64,000 nucleotides of DNA from GWE2-40-63 sp041664345 (lineage in GTDB: Bacteria; Bacteroidota; Bacteroidia; Bacteroidales; SZUA-534). The position numbers and the translations under genes were made by a program. The DNA is taken from NCBI GenBank assembly GCA_041664345.1, contig JBAYKX010000016.1, positions 1 to 64,000 of the forward strand, in the 5' to 3' direction. The notes under the pieces are model-generated. The model made no database searches. It was not told the origin of the DNA and saw only the letters and a program-made list of their open reading frames with translations. Shown here one piece after another: positions 44,346 through 54,133 of this stretch; within the stretch, counting starts at the first letter, position 1, and the number at the start of each line of letters is the position of its first letter.

Positions 44346-47300
44346 TCATTTTTTCATGTATGAGGTAATATCAAAAGCAATCTTTAGCACTTTAATAACT
44401 ATATTATCAGCATCTAATATGGGAGTATAGGTTTCCGACAGCCAAACTTCCTTGTTGTTAATTACTATCTTGGTTTTTTCGCGCCGGGTGATGCCTTTGC
44501 GTAAATCGTTCCAAAATGCTTTATATTCTTTTTCAGAGACGTTGACCATTTCAATACCTTGTTTATGGTTTGTCCCAATTATTTCCTCTTTTTTAATTTT
44601 GAATAAATCAAGCAGTGCCTGATTAACTTCTAATATTGTTCCGTCGGTGGCGTATTCAATAATGTAAGTTGAGGCTTTAACTGCATTAAGCAAGCCATTT
44701 AATTCAACCTCCCTTTTATGGGCTCCAATTTCGAGTATTTTTAATTCAGTCACATCTTTCGATATTCCAAAAGTACCAATGCAATCGCCACTATTTGTAA
44801 GAAGTGGCAGCTTGGTAACGCTTACCCACTTCGATGATCCATCGGGCATTATTTCTTCTTGCAATTGGTCCACAATGCCTTTTCTTGATTTTATAATTTG
44901 CATTTCGTCTTCGTAGAATTTTCGTGCATTTTCCGGTGTGTGGTAATCGTAATCTGATTTTCCAACCACATCGTCCACTGTTTTTGCTCCAAACAGCGAA
45001 ATGAGTGATTTGCTAATACGGATGAAGCGGCTCTCTTCATCTTTGAAGTAAATGAAATCGGGTAGAGAATTAAGCAATGCATCGAGTAGTGCATTTTGAC
45101 GCAGTTCATTTTCACGCATTTTGCTGTTTATTACTTCTTGTGCCTTAAGATCTTCTTGGGCGGCTCTCATAACTTCCAATGCTTTTTCTACTTCCTCACT
45201 CTTTTGTTTGGCATCTAATTCAAGGTTTTTATACTCCGATACATCTTTTGAAATTCCAAATGTTCCAATGCATTCGCCATCATTGGTTAATAAAGGCAAT
45301 TTTGTGACACTCATCCACTTAGTGGAGCCATCAGTCATGGTTTCTTTTTGCAATTGGTTGGTAATTCCTTTCTTATTTCGAATTATATTTTGTTCATCGT
45401 CGTAATATTTTTGAGCATTGGCCACATTATGAAAATCGAAATCCGATTTTCCAATCAAATCCTCGGTATTCTTGAATCCGAAGAGTTCAATCATTGAAAG
45501 GCTAACCCGAATAAATTTGCTTTCCTTATCTTTAAAATAAATGTAATCGGGCAATGAATTCATTAATGCATCGAGCAAGGTGTTTTGCTTCCGCATGTTT
45601 AAACGCATTTGCTCGTTGGTTTCCATTTGTCGTTTCAAATCTTCTTGAGTTGCTTCCATTTCCTCAAGATTCTGGCGAAGCTCTTCCTCTTGTGCAGCCA
45701 ATTCTTCACTTTGATTCTGGCTTGCACTCAATAACTTATTGGTTTTTTCATTAATCTTAACATTCGAAATAGTAGCTGCAATACTTTCGCCCAATTTTTC
45801 TACAAATGCAATTTCATGGGGTTTAAGCGTTTTAAAAGAAGCAATTTCGATGACTCCATATACTTGGTCATTTAAGATACAAGGTACAATTAAAATGCAA
45901 GTTGGGTTGGCTGTTCCTAAGCCCGAAGTAATGTTGGCATAATCGCTTGGAACCTCTGTTAAGAATATTGTTTTACGTTCAAAAATGCATCGTCCCACCA
46001 ATCCTTCGCCAACGCGGATTTCTTTTTGCATAAATTTATCGCGCTCGTAGGCAATGGCAGTAACAAGTTCATAAAAAATATCATCTTCGTGTTCGTCGTT
46101 AATTACAAAAAAAGCGCCCTGATTTACATCGAGATAATTTACCAGATTGCTAGTGATGTTGTATCCCAATTTTTTCATTTGATTGGAATCTTGCCTTAAT
46201 ATATCGCCAAACATAGCAATCCCATGCGTTGCCCAGTTCCTAATTTCTTCTTCTTCCTTGCGGTGTTCTTCCTCCTGCAAGCTATGTTTTAAACTCTCGC
46301 GCATGTTCAATAAAGCCTCACCTAACTGATCTTCAGTACTCAATAATTCATATTTTTCTTCAAGATTTCCTTTACCTATTCCAAGTGCAAAGTTTTCGGT
46401 CAACCGCAATCCATCTACCACTTTATTCAATGATTCACTCATTTGTTGTAATTCTTCCACTGCTTTTAAGTTGAGTTCTTTTACATCGCGTGTATTTCCA
46501 CGCGATAGCAGTTCCAATATTCCGGTGACTTCTGAAATGGAACCAACCAAACTTTTAGTAATGAACCAGACAATCAGGATTAAAAATAGTAACCCTAATA
46601 ACGCAACCAAAATTGAATTCCGGATAACCGATTTTGAGGATTCCAGCATTTTATGCATGGGTACTGTTACTTCAAGCGCCCATGGTGTAGCGGAGTTTGT
46701 TAGCTTTATAGGCACGAAATAGGAATAATACGACTTTCGTTGAAAATCAGTTTGTATGGAAAACCGTTGACCCATTTCTACTTTATTTTCAACAGTCCAT
46801 TCTTTTTCTTCATTTGGGAAATTTTCTGAAAACTTTTTCCCTATAAAGGATGGATTTGAATGGGCAACAAATAGGCTATTACTCGATAAAACGGTAATAA
46901 ACCCCCCGTCAACAATAGAGGATTTTTTAATAAAATCGGCAAATAGGTTTAAATTAAGAGTGATTCCATAATAACCTTTCACAATTCCATTGGACATAAT
47001 CGGCGAAACAATATCAGCCATCAATTGATTTCCAATTTTATATGGTTCTAATAAAGTTGCGCCAGTTAAAGAGTAGGCAATTGCGGTCTCAGTATTTTCA
47101 GAAATCTGGTTTTTGTTTTGAGCATCGGCACGGAAAACAACTAAGCGGGAACCGTGGTTGTCTTGTTCTAGTAAGCTTGAATTTATAGTAAGCCAAGCTG
47201 AATTAATTTCAGAATTTGATTGAATTTGGTTTGTTACTAAGTCAGTAATATACTTTTGACTTAGTAATTTGTCGTTCATTTGCACGCCTACTAAATTGGA

Positions 47301-47513
47301 TGCCGTAGCAACATTCCCAATATAGACATTCAATATTGATTCCACCTGTTTTGAATTTTTATCGGCCATAAGCTGGGTGTATTCCTCCGCTTTGTCAATA
47401 GCAAATTGGTGGTTTCGATAACCAATAAAAAAGCCTAGAATTAAAAAAACGAATAAAATTGAAGTGAGTACCAGTATTAATACCCTAGCCTGTAATTTTT
47501 TTGCGAATTTCAT
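44346..47513 (-). CDS. Membrane sensor: dCache-HAMP-GAF-PAS-PAS-PAS, no kinase domain
   Basis: 1055 residues. A first membrane helix (about 10-30), periplasmic double-Cache domain (about 35-290), second helix (about 297-318), HAMP (about 318-372), GAF (about 430-590), a coiled coil (about 590-650) and three PAS domains (about 650-775, 800-920, 925-1055). The protein ends with the third PAS (KIAFDITSYMKK), with no HATPase, GGDEF or methyl-accepting part. The first two PAS units are near-duplicates (NSLPDYIYFKD/NSLPDFIYFKD; GTFGISKDV in both). It must pass its signal to a separate partner. Gene order is sensor then AlkD-like gene. Confidence 0.88.
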   Translation of the reverse strand: MKFAKKLQARVLILVLTSILFVFLILGFFIGYRNHQFAIDKAEEYTQLMADKNSKQVESILNVYIGNVATASNLVGVQMNDKLLSQKYITDLVTNQIQSNSEINSAWLTINSSLLEQDNHGSRLVVFRADAQNKNQISENTETAIAYSLTGATLLEPYKIGNQLMADIVSPIMSNGIVKGYYGITLNLNLFADFIKKSSIVDGGFITVLSSNSLFVAHSNPSFIGKKFSENFPNEEKEWTVENKVEMGQRFSIQTDFQRKSYYSYFVPIKLTNSATPWALEVTVPMHKMLESSKSVIRNSILVALLGLLFLILIVWFITKSLVGSISEVTGILELLSRGNTRDVKELNLKAVEELQQMSESLNKVVDGLRLTENFALGIGKGNLEEKYELLSTEDQLGEALLNMRESLKHSLQEEEHRKEEEEIRNWATHGIAMFGDILRQDSNQMKKLGYNITSNLVNYLDVNQGAFFVINDEHEDDIFYELVTAIAYERDKFMQKEIRVGEGLVGRCIFERKTIFLTEVPSDYANITSGLGTANPTCILIVPCILNDQVYGVIEIASFKTLKPHEIAFVEKLGESIAATISNVKINEKTNKLLSASQNQSEELAAQEEELRQNLEEMEATQEDLKRQMETNEQMRLNMRKQNTLLDALMNSLPDYIYFKDKESKFIRVSLSMIELFGFKNTEDLIGKSDFDFHNVANAQKYYDDEQNIIRNKKGITNQLQKETMTDGSTKWMSVTKLPLLTNDGECIGTFGISKDVSEYKNLELDAKQKSEEVEKALEVMRAAQEDLKAQEVINSKMRENELRQNALLDALLNSLPDFIYFKDEESRFIRISKSLISLFGAKTVDDVVGKSDYDYHTPENARKFYEDEMQIIKSRKGIVDQLQEEIMPDGSSKWVSVTKLPLLTNSGDCIGTFGISKDVTELKILEIGAHKREVELNGLLNAVKASTYIIEYATDGTILEVNQALLDLFKIKKEEIIGTNHKQGIEMVNVSEKEYKAFWNDLRKGITRREKTKIVINNKEVWLSETYTPILDADNIVIKVLKIAFDITSYMKK

Positions 47514-47736
47514 AGTTGTAGATATAGTAGAATGAATAACAATCAGTGATAATTACAAATAAGTAGTAATTGATTTTAGATGCTAAAAAAAAGACCCTTT
47601 TGAAAACTAAAGGATAAAATTAGTATAAAAATTAAAATGTCAAAATCAAAATAAGCTAAGATTGCCGAATATTGGGAAAAATGAATTTATTTTTAGCGGG
47701 TTTGCATTTTTAACAGAGGAAATAGTTTCCTTTTTT

Positions 47737-50700
47737 CTAAAATGTAACTTCCCTTATATGTTCAAGCAACACATACCATATAAAGCCCTTTACCTTTTTG
47801 TTTTCAAGCAATGCTAAGGATTCCATATATTGGTGCATTTGTATTTCGTGGTCGTTGTGCTGTTGTGCGGTAAATTTATAATCAATTACAATTATTTCTT
47901 TGTCGCGCAGTATAACCCTATCCGGCCTATTAACGTTGCCATTGGGAAGTAAAATTGAGGATTCATTCAGAACCAATCCTTGTCCGTTAAACCAATCGGC
48001 AATAATTGGGTTTAAGAATAAACGATTCAGCCGGTCTTCAAAAGTTTTTGATTCAGTAGCTGATAATAAGCCCATACCCACAAGTTTTGAAATTGCTTTG
48101 CTCAAATCGGCTGGAACTTTGATGCTTTCGAGCAACGAATGATAAACTTTTCCGCGATTTGCAAAATTCAAGGTTTCCTCACTATCGGGAAGCAGAAAAT
48201 CATTGTTGGAAAGTTTCATTTGCAAATTTACCTTGTCATTGCGCTTAATAACCGTCCAATTATCTTCAGGTGCGGGTTCCCAAGGAGTAGTTTGTTGTTT
48301 CAGTATTCCTGTTTCAAATAGTAGTTTTGACTCATCCCAAGTAAATTCTGGAATTACATCGGTAGTTGCACTTTCAACCATTGAAAAAAGAAGGCTACCC
48401 ACATCTTTCGAATCGCCTAATTTTTTTGGCTTTGGAGCCATTATAAAAAGCGCCTGTTCGGCTCTTGTAAAAGCAACATAAAGCAAATTCAGGCTGTCAA
48501 TCATTGCATGGATATTTTCATCCTTATAAAATGACTTATAGCTTGTTTTATTTAATTTTTTAGAGTAAGTAAGCGGCACTAGATTGAACTGACTGAATGG
48601 TTCTTCATCAGTTTTGCACCAAATAATTTTCGATTGTTGATCGAGTTTCCAATCGGCAAAAGGAACAATCACCGCTTTATATTCCAGCCCTTTCGATCTA
48701 TGAATGGTAAGTATTCGGATGGCGTTTTGTTCTTCGGATAAACTTACCGTAGCTTCATTGGCCGACTCCTGCCACCATTCAATAAAACCAGGTACATCAA
48801 CACCATAGTTTTTAGTGTATTTCAGTACCACATCTTGAAAGGTATGGATGAAAGCAGCGTGCTTTGCCAAATTGAATGAGGGACTTTTGTAGATAAAAAT
48901 ATAGAGCAGTTGATTGGTCATCTCTGCAATGGGAAGTTGCCTAAGCAGTTCTAATTTTTGAGTAAATTCAATGGGTAAAAATGATTCGAATGTTTCTTTA
49001 TCTGAAAAATCAATTTCAGCCATTCTTTGGGCACATTCCGATGAGGACATGGATTGCATCCAATAAAAGTGAAGCAATTGTGCCTTATTTATTTGATTGG
49101 AAGCATCGGCAATATAATGCAAAACTGAAACCAAATAATTTATGATTGAAGAGGATTTTAGAAAAACCGAATCGTTGGAAACAAACGAGAAAAGGTATTC
49201 CATATCAGGATGTTGAATGCGATATTCCATTAAGGTTTTTGCAACCAAAGCTCCTTCATTATTCCTTCGGATGAGTATGGCAATGTCTTTTGGCTGATAT
49301 CCTTTTTCAAATAATTGTTCCAAAATGACAATCATTTGGGTTAAGCTTTTTTCCTGATAGGTGAATTCTTCATCGGCCAAATCAAAAAAACGAAGCGACG
49401 CAAAACCAACCGTGGTTGATTTTTCAATTGGGACTTGTTGTCCGACATGTTCGTAAATTTTTTCAATTATTTTGTGTGCATTGGTTTCCGAACCGTCTCC
49501 ATTCAGGTTTGCATCGGCTTGTTCGGTAGCCAAACGGGCTAATTTTTTAAAAGCCCAGTTATTGAATGCAACAATATTTTTGTGGCTGCGCCAATTGTAT
49601 GGTAAATTCACCTCTTGGGGATTAAAAGGGGCAAATTGTTTTTTAAGTTGATTTTGTAATAAGTTCCAATTGCCATTTCGCCATCGGTAAATTGATTGTT
49701 TAACATCGCCTACAACCAACGATTTATTCCCTTGTGAAATGCTATTGGCAAATAACGGATAAAAATTATTCCATTGCAACGTACTTGTATCCTGAAACTC
49801 ATCAATCATAATATGTTTGAGGAACGAACCTGTTTTTTCATAGATAAACGGGGTGTCGCTTTCCTGAATCATTTTATCGAGCAACGGAGCTGCCAATGGC
49901 AATAAAAAAATATTTTTGTCGTGACAATATTCTAATAAATGATTGAATACCACTACTAAAACGGCAAATACTTCCAAATTTTTACTGATTTCAATAGCCG
50001 TTAAATACTTTTCATAATTTGTATCATAAAGCTCAAGACCAGCATTTAATTGTTGCTGCAAACCAGTTTGTACGCACTGCTGTATTTGAAATCTATCGGG
50101 CGAAGTTTTGTTAACCCATCCTTCAATTCCGTCGGTTGATTGATGTGCTTTAATTACATAAGAATTGGGTTCAGGAACTGAGCCAATTTTGGCATTTTTT
50201 AGTTTAATAAAAAAACCGCCTACTCCTTTTTCCTTCTGAGTAAATTGCTCTACGGTAAGCCCATTTTGAGCAATAAAATTAGCTCCTTGTTCTCCAATTT
50301 GATTAACCTGCTGAACAAAATCGGATAGTATTTCTTTTAGCGTTTTTCGGTACTCATCAAACTTTTCTAAGTTTGCCAGCTCGCCCAAGTGTTCTTCGGT
50401 AAAAGCAAAAAAGGATTCCGTAAAAGCTTCTTTTGAGAATTGGTAGATGTCTTTTTGAATATCCCAGCTTTTATTTTCTTCAATTTTGTGCATTGCAAAT
50501 TCCGAAAGCCATTTTTTTATCTGAGGTTTTTCATCCAGCGTATCAAGAAACTGCTCAATACTAATTTCAAGTACTTGCTGAAAATTGAGTTCTACCGAAA
50601 AGCCTGCATTGAGTCCAATTTCGCGGATAAACGTTTTGAGAATTATCTGAAAAAAGCTATCAATAGTGCTTACATTGAAGTTTCCATAACTATGCAGAAT

Positions 50701-51030
50701 GGTGTTTAAAAGTTGCCGTGCCTGAATTTTCAATTCCTCGTTCGAAAGGTGGAATTCTTTTTTAATAGCTTCAGTATGACCTGATGGTTTTCCTTCGGAC
50801 AAGGAATATAATTCGTTGAGAATTCGTTCCCGCATTTCACCGGTAGCTTTGTTGGTAAAGGTTACCGCTAAAATGTTTTTAAAACTATTTGATGGGTCAA
50901 ATATGAGTTTTAGGTATTCACCCGTTAGCTGGAATGTTTTTCCGGAACCGGCCGAAGCTTTATAAATGGTAATATTTGAAGTTGAATCAATCAAACGGTT
51001 AAATATACAGGATTTTAAAAACCAATTCAC
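47737..51030 (-). CDS. UvrD/AddA-like helicase-nuclease
   Basis: About 1097 residues. Superfamily 1 helicase with Walker A ASAGSGKTFQL (about 25-35), AVTFTNKATGEMRERIL, DEFQDTS (Walker B), GDVKQSIYRWR, IRILTIHRSKGLEYKAVIVPF and LLYVAFTRAEQALFI. The C-terminus is a RecB-type nuclease with VIDYKF and preceding DRVIL Asp. It should form the break-resection enzyme with the AddB-like protein at 32170-35052. The GTG start at 51030 overlaps holA by 32 bp; a TTG at 50994, 4 bp after the holA stop, is a good alternative that starts nearer the Walker motif. Confidence 0.92.
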   Translation of the reverse strand: MNWFLKSCIFNRLIDSTSNITIYKASAGSGKTFQLTGEYLKLIFDPSNSFKNILAVTFTNKATGEMRERILNELYSLSEGKPSGHTEAIKKEFHLSNEELKIQARQLLNTILHSYGNFNVSTIDSFFQIILKTFIREIGLNAGFSVELNFQQVLEISIEQFLDTLDEKPQIKKWLSEFAMHKIEENKSWDIQKDIYQFSKEAFTESFFAFTEEHLGELANLEKFDEYRKTLKEILSDFVQQVNQIGEQGANFIAQNGLTVEQFTQKEKGVGGFFIKLKNAKIGSVPEPNSYVIKAHQSTDGIEGWVNKTSPDRFQIQQCVQTGLQQQLNAGLELYDTNYEKYLTAIEISKNLEVFAVLVVVFNHLLEYCHDKNIFLLPLAAPLLDKMIQESDTPFIYEKTGSFLKHIMIDEFQDTSTLQWNNFYPLFANSISQGNKSLVVGDVKQSIYRWRNGNWNLLQNQLKKQFAPFNPQEVNLPYNWRSHKNIVAFNNWAFKKLARLATEQADANLNGDGSETNAHKIIEKIYEHVGQQVPIEKSTTVGFASLRFFDLADEEFTYQEKSLTQMIVILEQLFEKGYQPKDIAILIRRNNEGALVAKTLMEYRIQHPDMEYLFSFVSNDSVFLKSSSIINYLVSVLHYIADASNQINKAQLLHFYWMQSMSSSECAQRMAEIDFSDKETFESFLPIEFTQKLELLRQLPIAEMTNQLLYIFIYKSPSFNLAKHAAFIHTFQDVVLKYTKNYGVDVPGFIEWWQESANEATVSLSEEQNAIRILTIHRSKGLEYKAVIVPFADWKLDQQSKIIWCKTDEEPFSQFNLVPLTYSKKLNKTSYKSFYKDENIHAMIDSLNLLYVAFTRAEQALFIMAPKPKKLGDSKDVGSLLFSMVESATTDVIPEFTWDESKLLFETGILKQQTTPWEPAPEDNWTVIKRNDKVNLQMKLSNNDFLLPDSEETLNFANRGKVYHSLLESIKVPADLSKAISKLVGMGLLSATESKTFEDRLNRLFLNPIIADWFNGQGLVLNESSILLPNGNVNRPDRVILRDKEIIVIDYKFTAQQHNDHEIQMHQYMESLALLENKKVKGFIWYVLLEHIREVTF

Positions 51031-52027
51031 GCATCAATTCCAAATCATCCGTAGTTGGATTATCAATTCCTTTCGACTTGGCATCATATTCTCTGAGGAA
51101 TCCAATAATTGCCATGCACTTAGTTGCAGGAAAACTCCGCGCGGCATCGAGATAATCCTGCACAAAAAATGGAATTACGCCCAACAGAGCTGCCAGTGAT
51201 TGCCTTGTTTTATCGCTGGAACTGTGTATCATTAATAGTTTTGAAAAATAGGAATATAAAAAGGCAATGAGCGGAATGATACTTTTTGTTTTAGGGTTTT
51301 GACCTAAATGAGTAACGATTAAATTGGAACGATAGATATCTTTTTTTGCCAATGCCATTTGCAGTTCAAAAATATTAAAGTCTTTACTGATGCCAACATG
51401 TTCATCAATTTCTTTCATAGATATGGGGCCATTTTTTGGCGCTACAATAACTAATTTTTCAAGCTCACGGGCAACCAGAGATAAATCATTTCCCAAATGG
51501 CTTGCCATCAATTCGGCAGCCTTAGCATCAATGGTTTTTCCTGATTCTTTTAGCTGTTTTATAATCCATTCGCCTACTTTATTATCGTATATCCGTTTTG
51601 ACTCAAACAAAACCGAGTTTTTATCGATGCAGCTATATATTTTTTTTCGTTTATCGAGTGATTTACCTTTATAATTGATGACAAGGATGGTTGATTTTGC
51701 AGGATTTTCCAAATAAAGCATAAACGGATCGGTTTGATCGGAAGGCAACCCGTCAATACCCTTCATGTTTTGAGCCTCCTTAACAATTACAACATTGTAA
51801 TTACTCATCATGGGGAAGCGGCGCGAATTGTCGAGCAAGGTTCCCATTTCAATATCCTTTCCATAAAAAATGGATTGATTGAAAGAGCGTTCCTCCTCAG
51901 GTAAAATGCTTTTTTCGAGCAACATGGTTATCTCATCAATATAAAATGATTCCTCTCCCATAAGGAAATAAATGGGTTTGTAGATTTTCTTTTTTATATC
52001 AGAAACTATCTGTTCGTATGTTTGCAT
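50999..52027 (-). CDS. holA: DNA polymerase III subunit delta
   Basis: 342 residues, clamp-loader delta: IYFLMGEESFYIDEITMLLE (N-terminal AAA-like strand), a central part with LEKLVIVAPKNGPISMKEIDEHVG, and the C-terminal collar helices (SIIPLIAFLYSYFSKLLMIH). Delta opens the sliding clamp. It lies between AMP nucleosidase (11 bp upstream) and the AddA-like gene, so replication and repair functions share a transcript. Confidence 0.92.
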   Translation of the reverse strand: MQTYEQIVSDIKKKIYKPIYFLMGEESFYIDEITMLLEKSILPEEERSFNQSIFYGKDIEMGTLLDNSRRFPMMSNYNVVIVKEAQNMKGIDGLPSDQTDPFMLYLENPAKSTILVINYKGKSLDKRKKIYSCIDKNSVLFESKRIYDNKVGEWIIKQLKESGKTIDAKAAELMASHLGNDLSLVARELEKLVIVAPKNGPISMKEIDEHVGISKDFNIFELQMALAKKDIYRSNLIVTHLGQNPKTKSIIPLIAFLYSYFSKLLMIHSSSDKTRQSLAALLGVIPFFVQDYLDAARSFPATKCMAIIGFLREYDAKSKGIDNPTTDDLELMRELVFKILYI

Positions 52028-52038
52028 GGTAATTTTGT

Positions 52039-52809
52039 CTAAAATTTAAGATGTTTCACTGATTGTCCTCCTTTAATAAGGGTAGTTAAGGCAGAAATCG
52101 CTATTTGCAAGTGGTTTGAAACAAAACTGTCGGTTACTTTTTTGTCGCTTTCGGCGGTTTTTACTCCAGTTGAAATCATGGGTTGATCCGATACTAAAAG
52201 CAATGCTCCTGTAGGAATTTGATTGGCAAAACCGACAATGAAAATAGTGGCTGTTTCCATGTCAATTGCCATGGAACGGGTTTTTTGAAGATATTTTTTA
52301 AAACGCTCATCGTACTCCCAAACTCTACGGTTGGTAGTAAAAACGGTTCCGGTGTAATAGTCGAGTCCGGCATCGCGAATGGCCGATGAAACCGCCCGCT
52401 GTAAATTAAATGCTGGAAGAGCTGGAATTTCAGGAGGTAAATAATCGTTAGATGTTCCATCGCTGCGAATAGCGGCAATGGGAAGGATAAAATCGCCCAA
52501 CTTATTTTTTGATTTTAAACCGCCGCATTTTCCGATAAAAAGCACCGCCTTTGGAGAAATGGCAGTTAATAAATCCATAACCGTGGCGGCATTGGGACTT
52601 CCCATTCCAAAATTTATGATGGTAATTCCATTGGCCGATGCATTGGGCATATTTTGTTGTTCTCCAATTACCGGAACATTAAAATGTTTGGCAAACATAT
52701 CAACATATAATTGGAAATTGGTAAGTAAAATGTGCTTTCCAAAATCTTCCAAAGCCATTCCTGTGTATCGTGGCAGCCAATTGGCTACAATTTCTTCTTT
52801 TGTTTTCAT
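52039..52809 (-). CDS. amn: AMP nucleosidase
   Basis: Splits AMP to adenine and ribose 5-phosphate. 256 residues from ATG at 52809 (MKTKEEIVANWLPRYTG, the usual start); a TTG at 52830 would add seven. It has the phosphorylase-type fold: INFGMGSPNAATVMDLL, AVLFIGKCGGL, GDFILPIAAIRSDGTSNDY, and SMAIDMETATIFIVGFA. It is the short Bacteroidota form without the N-terminal regulatory domain of E. coli Amn. Confidence 0.92.
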   Translation of the reverse strand: MKTKEEIVANWLPRYTGMALEDFGKHILLTNFQLYVDMFAKHFNVPVIGEQQNMPNASANGITIINFGMGSPNAATVMDLLTAISPKAVLFIGKCGGLKSKNKLGDFILPIAAIRSDGTSNDYLPPEIPALPAFNLQRAVSSAIRDAGLDYYTGTVFTTNRRVWEYDERFKKYLQKTRSMAIDMETATIFIVGFANQIPTGALLLVSDQPMISTGVKTAESDKKVTDSFVSNHLQIAISALTTLIKGGQSVKHLKF

Positions 52810-52926
52810 ACGTTTTTGCTCAATGTTCAAATATACCCTATAATGCTAAGCTTTACAAAGCAGCTTGTTAAATGTTGAAAACTTATTTCTTCAAGTATTT
52901 CGGAAACGGTTATTTTTATCATAAAA

Positions 52927-53388
52927 ATGGAAGTTTTAAACCTGCCCGATTATTCGCAACAATTGCGGATAAGCCCAAAAGGAGACAAGATTTTTGACCC
53001 GATACGAAAAAAGTATGTGGCCTTATCCCCTGAAGAATGGGTCCGCCAAAACTTCCTGCTCTATTTAACCCAAGAACTTCAGTTTCCCTCCGGACTTATT
53101 TCCATGGAAATGACTTTAACGTTGAATGGTTTGGTACGGCGTTGCGATATGGTGGTATTCGACCAAATGGGAATTGCCAAATTGATAGTTGAACTCAAGG
53201 CTCCTTCAGTAACTATTAACCAAAAAACCTTCGATCAGATTGCCACCTACAACTTAAAACTCAATGTGGATTACCTGGTAGTAAGCAATGGAATGAAGCA
53301 TTATTGCTGCAAAATGGATTACGATAAAAACAGCTATCATTTTTTGGAAGAGATACCGAAGTATAAGGAAATAATTGGGATGGTGTGA
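52927..53388 (+). CDS. HsdR N-terminal-type PD-(D/E)XK protein
   Basis: 153 residues, only the N-terminal nuclease-like module of type I restriction R subunits: EWVRQNFLLYLTQE, then RRCDMVVFD (catalytic Asp) and KLIVELKAPS (Glu-x-Lys). No helicase or other Hsd gene is near, so this is not a restriction system by itself. Such stand-alone proteins often lie beside holA in Bacteroidota, as here. The function is unknown. Confidence 0.88.
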   Translation: MEVLNLPDYSQQLRISPKGDKIFDPIRKKYVALSPEEWVRQNFLLYLTQELQFPSGLISMEMTLTLNGLVRRCDMVVFDQMGIAKLIVELKAPSVTINQKTFDQIATYNLKLNVDYLVVSNGMKHYCCKMDYDKNSYHFLEEIPKYKEIIGMV

Positions 53389-53432
53389 ATTTGGTAAGGT
53401 TTATTAAAGCCTGTATCATGCAGTTTCTTCTT

Positions 53433-53597
53433 ACCTAAGTTGATAGAATTGAGCGCAGCGATAAAGCGCTTTACATTGGTAATATGGCCTGAAAGGAATT
53501 GCGGAGAACGTCACTATCAAGATACCTTGAAATTGATGTGGGCGATAAGCTTCGCATACCGATAAAGCCCTTTTTGGCTATATAGCGTGTTAGGTGC
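53433..53597 (-). other. attC-like site after the ATPase/nuclease pair
   Basis: On the minus strand ACCTAAC (53595-53589, fits RYYYAAC) comes 37 bp after the nuclease stop. About 150 nt further stands AACTTAGGTA (53442-53433), where the GTTRRRY core is imperfect (CTTAGGT). Between them are two direct units of about 32 bp sharing CGATAAAGC and CTTT (53443-53474, 53544-53575). No clear pairing of inner arms is seen, so the attC call is tentative. Confidence 0.3.
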
Positions 53598-53632
53598 TGG
53601 CATTTTTTCTCCAATTATTCGATAGAATGTCT

Positions 53633-54133
53633 CTATATGACAATGTCTTGTTGAGCATACATAATTAACCCTGTGTCGTCTTTGAATTTTTGAAGTTCAA
53701 TATTGTTACCTTGATTAGCTAATGGTTTTAATCCATTACAAGCGTATGCTTCTATTTTTTCAAAATCATATATATTATTGTTTAATTTAAATTTATTTAA
53801 TGTAATGGTTAGTTGTTTTCTTGCTTTTACCAACCAACCACTACTACCTCTCATTTTTAACTCTACAAATAATATACTGTTATCGAAATGTAGCATTCCG
53901 TCACATCTACTTTCCTTACTAACTCCATCTGCCTTTAAGATTGTTACGCAATTGTCAATTGCATAAAAATTAGCTTGTTTATTTTTCGAATTTTTTACTT
54001 TCCCAATCCAATTGGAAGGATTTTTTTCGTCAATATAAGCATGTTTTTCAGGAGGAGGGGTGTCGTCACATAATCCAAAATTGTTATTCTTCGATTCTGT
54101 TTTGCAAACAATATCAAAAAAATTTATTGGCAT
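53633..54133 (-). CDS. Small PD-(D/E)XK-like protein paired with an ABC-ATPase
   Basis: 166 residues, unrecognised as a family. The central part reads RCDGMLHFDNSILFVELKMRG: an Asp, a beta strand and an E-x-K, the usual order of a PD-(D/E)XK nuclease core, followed by a helix ending in KQLTITLNKF. Its ATG overlaps the ATPase stop region by 10 bp, so the two are translationally coupled. I infer a nuclease effector guided by the ATPase. There is no transmembrane or signal segment. A non-nuclease role remains possible. Confidence 0.7.
   Translation of the reverse strand: MPINFFDIVCKTESKNNNFGLCDDTPPPEKHAYIDEKNPSNWIGKVKNSKNKQANFYAIDNCVTILKADGVSKESRCDGMLHFDNSILFVELKMRGSSGWLVKARKQLTITLNKFKLNNNIYDFEKIEAYACNGLKPLANQGNNIELQKFKDDTGLIMYAQQDIVI

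Noticed and set aside
52927..53388. A type I restriction system
   Set aside because: Only the HsdR N-terminal module is present; no helicase, HsdM or HsdS lies near.
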